A stretch of DNA of 64,000 bases from Succinivibrio dextrinosolvens (lineage in GTDB: Bacteria; Pseudomonadota; Gammaproteobacteria; Enterobacterales; Succinivibrionaceae). The position numbers were made by a program, and so were the translations under genes. The stretch is taken from NCBI RefSeq assembly GCF_011065405.1, contig NZ_CP047056.1, positions 1,944,747-2,008,746 of the forward strand, written 5' to 3'. Below are positions 58,924 to 64,000 of this stretch, one piece after another (within the stretch, counting starts at the first letter, position 1; each line of letters opens with the position of its first letter). The notes below the pieces were generated by a model that ran no database searches, was not told where the DNA came from, and worked only from the letters and a program-made list of their open reading frames with translations.

Positions 58924-59173
58924 TCCTGATTAAATATAATCACTTTGTAAACAAACTGTCTTTATCGTCACAAAATTAGATTGAAATCGAGCATTTTATG
59001 ATCTTCTGCACATTTTTGGAGCGAATCAAAATCGAATTATGACAAAAAAGATAATTTTGTGATAAGTAATGTCTCCCCCTTTACATATAATTTAGAGGTA
59101 CAAAGAAACTTCTGTTGCTATACCTAACAAATGCAACAGCTTATTAAAGAACATACATAGTAGGAGTCATTAA
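58924..59173 (+). promoter_or_regulatory. Promoter of the ribose ABC operon with widely spaced inverted repeat
   Basis: -10 TATAAT at 59086-59091. TCACAAAATTA (58968-58978) and its exact reverse complement (59052-59062) lie 84 bases apart, an integral number of helical turns, as for looping regulators or AraC/CRP-type sites. Near the mRNA 5' end CTGTTGC/GCAACAG forms a 7-bp stem (59112-59139). Confidence 0.5.
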
Positions 59174-60139
59174 ATGAAATTTACAAAAATCTGTGCATCA
59201 GTTGCAATGGTTTTAGCTGCATCATCAATGGCAGCATCAGTTCAGGCTGCAGAAGCAAAGCGCTTAACTGGTGGCGGTTCAAACATCATGTACATCATCA
59301 CCCCATCTCACTCAAACCCATTCTTCAAGACAGAGGCAGAAGTTGCTGCTAAGACTGCTAAGGAATTAGGTTATACCGTAAAGATGGTTTCACACGATGA
59401 CAGCCCTGTAAAACAGTCAGAACTATTCGAGACCGCAATTTCTGACAAGGCTGCAGCTATCGTTTGTGATAACGCTGGTGCTGATGCTACTGTAGCAGCT
59501 GTAAAGCGTGCTTATGACAACAATATTCCAACCTTCCTGATTGACCGTGAAATCAACGAGCAGGGCATTGCTATCACTCAGATCGTTGCTAACAACTACC
59601 AGGGTGCTAAGGGTGCCGCTGAAGTATTTGTAGAGGCAATGGAAGAAGAAGGCGAGTATGCAGAGCTGTTCGGTATTGACTCAGATACCAATGCAAAGAC
59701 CCGTTCAACTGCATTCCACGAGGTTATTGATCAGTATCCAGACATGAAGATGGTTGCTGTTCAGACTGCAAACTGGGATCAGAACCTGGCTTACTCAAAG
59801 ATGGAGACCATTCTTCAGTCATATCCAAATCTAAAGGGTGTTATTTCAGGTAACGACAACATGGCTGTTGGTGCAGCTGCAGCTATCAAGGCTGCTGGTA
59901 AGAACCTGAAGATTATCGGTGTTGACGGTTCAAACGATGCTCGTGACGAGATCCTGGCAGGTAACATGACTGCTACCGCAATGCAGCCTGCAGCTTTAAT
60001 CTCTGAGATGGCTGTTAAGCAGGCAGATCAGTACTTAAAGACCGGTACCACAGGCCAGCCTGAGAAGCAGTTAATCGACTGCATCATCATCACTAAAGAC
60101 AATGCTAAGAAGTTAAACGACTTCACTTTAGCTAAGTAA
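59174..60139 (+). CDS. rbsB: Ribose-type ABC transporter substrate-binding protein
   Basis: Periplasmic binding protein, 321 residues, with a signal peptide (ICASVAMVLAASSMAASVQAAEA, cut after about residue 25). NIMYIITPSHSNPFFKTEAEVAAKTAKELGY is the type I periplasmic-binding start. SGNDNMAVGAAAAIKAAG and GVDGSNDARDEILAGNMTATAMQ match RbsB/LacI-type receptors. Ribose is inferred from the neighbours; related sugars are possible. A strong hairpin follows the stop. Confidence 0.88.
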   Translation: MKFTKICASVAMVLAASSMAASVQAAEAKRLTGGGSNIMYIITPSHSNPFFKTEAEVAAKTAKELGYTVKMVSHDDSPVKQSELFETAISDKAAAIVCDNAGADATVAAVKRAYDNNIPTFLIDREINEQGIAITQIVANNYQGAKGAAEVFVEAMEEEGEYAELFGIDSDTNAKTRSTAFHEVIDQYPDMKMVAVQTANWDQNLAYSKMETILQSYPNLKGVISGNDNMAVGAAAAIKAAGKNLKIIGVDGSNDARDEILAGNMTATAMQPAALISEMAVKQADQYLKTGTTGQPEKQLIDCIIITKDNAKKLNDFTLAK

Positions 60140-60150
60140 ACCTCAATGAC

Positions 60151-60172
60151 TGCGCCACATTTCTGTGGCGCA
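60151..60172 (+). other. Intercistronic hairpin after rbsB
   Basis: Perfect 9-bp TGCGCCACA/TGTGGCGCA with a 4-base loop, 11 bases after rbsB. With few T's after it, it probably stabilises the receptor mRNA or partly terminates, so receptor exceeds the membrane parts. Confidence 0.65.
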
Positions 60173-60252
60173 TTTAATAAGAATAATTAGTTAAGAGCAG
60201 GGTGCTGTAAAAGCACTCATAGGGGTTTTTACGCCTCAAACAGGAGAACATC

Positions 60253-60894
60253 ATGTCAAAAGCTCGCGTAATAATTGCAGGTCTAGCAGTAGCATTTCTT
60301 GCCTATGCAGGTCTTTCTGCCACAGTGGTAAAAGAGGGACAGGAAGCAACATTAACCGGTGAGGTGGCATTTGACCCAACATCAGTTGCAAAGAATTTCT
60401 GGGCAGAAAAATCAAAGGATTACTTTGAGAAAAATGCTGTTGATTTATCAACTCTAATCAAAGAGGCTGATGGAGATTTTGCCTCCGTAGCTTCTAAATA
60501 CGGATATTACTCAATGGGTGATAAGGGAGAGCTTTCCTTTATCGTTAAGGGTTCAGGCAAGGTAACAGAGGTTAAGAACAAGCTTCGTTCCGGTTATTTC
60601 TCATTTGATTTAAACGACAACCCATCAGAGGAAGTTAAGACCAGAATTCAGATCGGACCAGTATTCAAAGGGTCAGCCGTAAGAGATTCAATCAGTCTTA
60701 TCAGCTACGATGACTATACCAATCAGATTGAATGGGCTCAGGTTTCTGTAGCCTTCCACGAACTGATCACAAGAGATGTTCTTTCAAAGATCAATATGGA
60801 TGAGATTAACGGTAAAGACATTGATTTCATTGGTTGCTTTACAGTAAAACCAGGTCCTCTTCAGATTACCCCTGTTGAGCTGACTGTAAAGTAG
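60253..60894 (+). CDS. DUF2291 domain protein
   Basis: 213 residues. A single N-terminal helix (VIIAGLAVAFLAYAGLSA) anchors or exports the chain; the remainder is predicted beta-rich and periplasmic. I recognise the DUF2291 family by YFEKNAVDLSTLIKEADGD, the RIQIGPVFKGSAVRDS segment and WAQVSVAFHELITRDVL. It commonly lies in sugar ABC operons, and here it sits between the receptor and ATPase genes, but its role is unknown. I see no lipobox Cys, so it is more likely membrane-anchored than a lipoprotein. Confidence 0.8.
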   Translation: MSKARVIIAGLAVAFLAYAGLSATVVKEGQEATLTGEVAFDPTSVAKNFWAEKSKDYFEKNAVDLSTLIKEADGDFASVASKYGYYSMGDKGELSFIVKGSGKVTEVKNKLRSGYFSFDLNDNPSEEVKTRIQIGPVFKGSAVRDSISLISYDDYTNQIEWAQVSVAFHELITRDVLSKINMDEINGKDIDFIGCFTVKPGPLQITPVELTVK

Positions 60895-60905
60895 GAGCGT
60901 AGTAA

Positions 60906-62441
60906 ATGAACAACGAAAACGAAGAGATCTATTTACACGCTGAAAAGATAGACAAGATCTATCCTGGCACCAAAGCTCTGGATCAGGTTTCTTTTGATAT
61001 CAAGCGTGGTAAGGTAAACGTTCTGATTGGTGAGAACGGTGCCGGTAAATCAACTCTGATGCGAATCATCGCAGGTATCGAAAAACAGTCTTCAGGTAAG
61101 CTTTATCTGCAGGGAAAGGAGGTTGAATTCAACTCAACCGTAGAAGCCCGTGAACACGGTATTGCCATTATTCACCAGGAGCTGTGTCTGTTTCCAAACA
61201 TGACTGTGTTCCAGAATCTATTCATGTCATCAGAGCGTACCAAGAACGGTATTCTTGATGATGCTGAACACAGGAAGCTTGCAAAGCAGGTTCTGGCAAG
61301 ACTTAACTATCCTATCGATCCTGACACCATGGTTGGTGATCTGAGAGTTGGTCAGCAGCAGATGATTGAAATTGCAAGAAATCTTCTGATCCCAAATCTT
61401 AAGATTCTGATTATGGATGAGCCAACCTCCTCACTGTCAGAACAGGAAGTTGATGTACTGTTCAACATCATGAGAGAACTTACCGCATCCGGTATCTCCA
61501 TTGTTTATATTTCCCACCGTCTAGAAGAGCTGATGCGTATCGGTGACTATGTAACCATCTTCCGTGACGGCAAGCTGGTTGCTGATGCTGCGGTAAAGGA
61601 CATTGATGTGCCTTGGATTGTCAAGCAGATGGTTGGTGAAGGCAAGAGCTATCCAAAGCGTGATGTAGCAGTTGACTGGTCTAAGACCAGAAAGGTTTTA
61701 CAGGTTAAGGATCTGACCCTGCCAAAAAGCGGTGGCGGTTACCTTTTAAACAAGGTTTCCTTTGATCTGCATGAGGGAGAGGTTTTAGGTATCTACGGCT
61801 TGTTAGGTGCAGGTAGAACCGAAATCTTCGAATGTATTATGGGTATGCGTCCAACACATACCGGTGAAGTATATCTGAACGGAGAAAAGATCGAGATTGG
61901 TTCTGTTCCAGAGCAGATTAAGAAAGGATTTGCCTGGCTTCCAGAAGATCGTCAGCGTGACGGACTGGTTCAAACCATGAGCATTGACAAGAACATTGCT
62001 CTGTCCAATGTCGCAGAATATACCAATTCCTTTGGTCTGATTGACAAGAAAAAGGAAAGTGCCGCTACCGAGGAGATGATTAAGGATGTCCATATCAAGG
62101 TAGCAGACAAGGAACTTCCTATTCTTTCCCTGTCAGGCGGTAACCAGCAGAAAGTGGTATTTGCCAAGGGCGCTCTGACCAAACCAAAGATTATGCTGCT
62201 CGATGAGCCTTCCCGTGGTATTGATATCGGTGCGAAGACCGAAATCTTCAACCTGATTTACCAGTATGCAAAGAAAGGTGTTTCACTTCTGGTGGTTTCT
62301 TCAGAACTTGAGGAGATTATCGCTATTGCCGATCGCATTATTGTTCTGTCAAACGGAATCAAGACCGCAGAACTTACCGGCAGCGACATTACTCAGGACA
62401 ATCTTGTAAAAGCTTCATATATGGGCCATAAAGCTCAGTAA
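60906..62441 (+). CDS. rbsA: Ribose-type ABC transporter ATP-binding protein
   Basis: A 511-residue double ATPase powering import. The first domain has Walker A GENGAGKSTLMRI, signature VGQQQMIEIARNLL and Walker B ILIMDEPTSSL. The second has a degenerate Walker A (GLLGAGRTEIF, Arg replacing Lys), signature LSGGNQQKVVFAKG and LLDEPSRGIDIGAK, as in known RbsA/MglA proteins. Starts ATG, 11 bases after DUF2291. Confidence 0.95.
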   Translation: MNNENEEIYLHAEKIDKIYPGTKALDQVSFDIKRGKVNVLIGENGAGKSTLMRIIAGIEKQSSGKLYLQGKEVEFNSTVEAREHGIAIIHQELCLFPNMTVFQNLFMSSERTKNGILDDAEHRKLAKQVLARLNYPIDPDTMVGDLRVGQQQMIEIARNLLIPNLKILIMDEPTSSLSEQEVDVLFNIMRELTASGISIVYISHRLEELMRIGDYVTIFRDGKLVADAAVKDIDVPWIVKQMVGEGKSYPKRDVAVDWSKTRKVLQVKDLTLPKSGGGYLLNKVSFDLHEGEVLGIYGLLGAGRTEIFECIMGMRPTHTGEVYLNGEKIEIGSVPEQIKKGFAWLPEDRQRDGLVQTMSIDKNIALSNVAEYTNSFGLIDKKKESAATEEMIKDVHIKVADKELPILSLSGGNQQKVVFAKGALTKPKIMLLDEPSRGIDIGAKTEIFNLIYQYAKKGVSLLVVSSELEEIIAIADRIIVLSNGIKTAELTGSDITQDNLVKASYMGHKAQ

Positions 62442-62460
62442 AGGAATTCGGAGAAAAAAA

Positions 62461-63483
62461 ATGAATAAAAATGATGTAATTATGACCATACTCAAGGGCC
62501 GTACCCTGATTGTGCTGACCCTGTTAGTCATATTCTTTTCCTGTGCAAGTGAATCCTTCTTTACTTCACAGTCACTGCTTCTGATTGCAAAGCACGTTGC
62601 TCTGTACGGTATCTTAGGTATCGGTATGACCTATGTGCTGGTGACCGGCGGTATTGACCTTTCTGTAGGTTCTGTGGTTGGTCTGTCAGGAATGATAGCT
62701 GGTCTTCTGATCAATCATGGTTTCACCATCTTTGGTTATACCTTCTATTTCTCAATTCCTGTAATTGTGCTGATTGCAGTCTTCATCGGTGTGATTGTGG
62801 GTCTTATCAACGGTATCATCATCACCAAGTTTGCAGTTGCTCCTTTCATTGCAACCCTAGGCATGATGTATGTTGCACGTGGTGCTGCTAACCTTACTTC
62901 AAACGGTGCAACTTTCCCTAACCTGGTTGGTAAGGAAGCCTTAGGCAATACCGGTTTTGAAATCTTCGGCCGTGATATCGCAGGTTTCCCTGTAGCCGTA
63001 ATGATTCTTGCTCTGATTGCAATTATCGCTGCTGTTATTCTGCGTAAGACTCCATTTGGCTGGCACATCCTGGCAATCGGCGGTAATGAGAGAGCAGCCA
63101 AGTTATCAGGTGTTCACGTAGATAACGACAAGATTCTGGTTTACATGTTCTCTGGTGCCTGTGCCGCTGTCGTAGGTATCATCGCTACCTCTCAGCTGGT
63201 TGCATCTCACCCAATGACCGGTAATACATGGGAAATGAACGCCATCGCTGCAGCTGTTCTGGGCGGTACTTCTCTGATGGGTGGTGTTGGAACCATCGTT
63301 GGTACTGTAATCGGTGCCTTCATCATCGGTGTTATCTCAGACGGTATGGTTATGTGCGGTGTTTCCGAGTTCTGGCAGATGATCATCAAGGGTCTTGTTA
63401 TTGTTCTTGCAGTTATTATTGACCAGTACCAGCGTTCACTACAGGCTCGCATGGCACTTCAGGCAAGAAATGAGAACAAGTAA
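62461..63483 (+). CDS. rbsC: Ribose-type ABC transporter permease
   Basis: 340 residues with about ten membrane helices. Motifs include LYGILGIGMTYVLVTGGIDLSVGSVVGLSG, which is the family signature, and AIAAAVLGGTSLMGGVGTIVGTVIGAFIIGVISDGM near the C-terminus, the ATPase-coupling region. Forms a homodimeric channel with RbsA and receives sugar from RbsB. Confidence 0.95.
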   Translation: MNKNDVIMTILKGRTLIVLTLLVIFFSCASESFFTSQSLLLIAKHVALYGILGIGMTYVLVTGGIDLSVGSVVGLSGMIAGLLINHGFTIFGYTFYFSIPVIVLIAVFIGVIVGLINGIIITKFAVAPFIATLGMMYVARGAANLTSNGATFPNLVGKEALGNTGFEIFGRDIAGFPVAVMILALIAIIAAVILRKTPFGWHILAIGGNERAAKLSGVHVDNDKILVYMFSGACAAVVGIIATSQLVASHPMTGNTWEMNAIAAAVLGGTSLMGGVGTIVGTVIGAFIIGVISDGMVMCGVSEFWQMIIKGLVIVLAVIIDQYQRSLQARMALQARNENK

Positions 63484-63499
63484 TTAAAGGTGGCAGGAT

Positions 63500-63985
63500 A
63501 TGTTTTTTAAAGAGAAAGGCGAGGATATCCTCGCCGCTTTAAGCGGAAACGTAATTTCAATTGCAGATGTCGAAAGTCCGATTTTCGCAGGAAAGGTAGT
63601 AGGTGACGGTGTGGCTATTGTTCCATATGACGGACTGGCTTTAGCACCAATTTCTGGAATTGTTTCCTTTGTCGGAGCCCAGAAACATACCTATGGTATC
63701 ACCGGCTTTGACGGCACGGAGGTTCTGATTCACCTTGGCATTGGCACTGTTGAGTTAAATGGTGAGGGGTTTACTCCTTACGTACAGAAAGGTGACAAGG
63801 TGGCTGCAGGTGATCCAATCTGCAATGTGAACTGGCAGCTTGTAAAAGAGAGAAAACTGAGCATTGTCTCTCCAATTGTTATTACCTCTGGTTCTATGGA
63901 AAAGATAAAGCGTCTGACAATATTCCAGGGGCTAGCTCAGGCAGGAAAGTCTGTATGCATGAGATATATACCAGTTAAGAAGTAG
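63500..63985 (+). CDS. EIIA-Glc-like phosphotransferase protein in the ribose ABC operon
   Basis: 161 residues of the glucose-type IIA fold. Active-site His lies in EVLIHLGIGTVELNGEGF (H90 equivalent) and the supporting His in QKHTYGI (H75 equivalent), so phosphotransfer looks possible. The C-terminus SIVSPIVITSGSMEKIKRL also matches. It follows rbsC by 16 bases with no terminator between, so is presumably co-transcribed. A role as the receptor of PTS control over RbsA, or as a general EIIA, is inference. The last 15 bases of the window show nothing more. Confidence 0.9.
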   Translation: MFFKEKGEDILAALSGNVISIADVESPIFAGKVVGDGVAIVPYDGLALAPISGIVSFVGAQKHTYGITGFDGTEVLIHLGIGTVELNGEGFTPYVQKGDKVAAGDPICNVNWQLVKERKLSIVSPIVITSGSMEKIKRLTIFQGLAQAGKSVCMRYIPVKK

Positions 63986-64000
63986 ACACATAAGAAAACG

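Overview
The window looks like the replication-origin-proximal chromosome of an AT-rich, strictly fermentative gammaproteobacterium. The order mnmE-yidC-yidD-rnpA-rpmH / dnaA-dnaN-recF-gyrB, the glyQ-glyS neighbour, yibN-secB-gpsA beside gpmI, and heptose/Kdo LPS genes are gammaproteobacterial. ATP-type PEP carboxykinase, class III (oxygen-sensitive) ribonucleotide reductase and a ferredoxin-linked indolepyruvate oxidoreductase fit an anaerobe. Succinivibrionaceae is my best guess, by inference only.

Layout. 1-3.2 kb: mnmG (cut by the window edge) and two related AT-rich, DnaA-box-bearing non-coding segments flanking a DUF3781 gene; this is the likely oriC. 3.2-9.5 kb: GNAT acetyltransferase, EF-P with its arginine rhamnosyltransferase EarP, and an anaerobic RNR cluster in which the glycyl-radical domain is a separate 52-residue gene between nrdD and nrdG. 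9.5-19.7 kb: the conserved dnaA region. 19.7-21.7 kb: about 2 kb of non-coding DNA carrying 14 parS-like palindromes, seven of them identical 16-mers; this is a centromere-like ParB loading array. 21.7-30 kb: glycyl-tRNA synthetase, a Na/Pi-type transporter, a tripartite tricarboxylate transporter and tRNA-Thr. 30-39.3 kb: a candidate structured RNA, mutM, coaD and LPS inner-core genes (OpsX/WaaC-like, kdkA, waaA, waaF, hldD), then a rhomboid protease. 39.4-41 kb: a porin and a tiny hydrophobic ORF with the layout of a type I toxin-antitoxin locus. 41-45 kb: gpmI and yibN-secB-gpsA. 45-49.5 kb: two unknown small genes and iorA-iorB-paaK. 49.5-55.3 kb: a fragment of RNase P RNA 3' end, nfuA, pckA, greB, a hypothetical, a BioH-like hydrolase and ribB. 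55.6-64 kb: two ribose clusters, rbsK-rbsD-araC-2H phosphoesterase and rbsB-DUF2291-rbsA-rbsC-EIIA(Glc-like).

The most notable items are the dense parS array, the split class III ribonucleotide reductase, the putative Ibs/Hok-like type I toxin-antitoxin locus, and the duplicated origin-like DNA. ParA/ParB are not in the window; in relatives they lie just beyond mnmG, off the left edge. All assignments come from reading the sequence and remembered family motifs; no database search was run.
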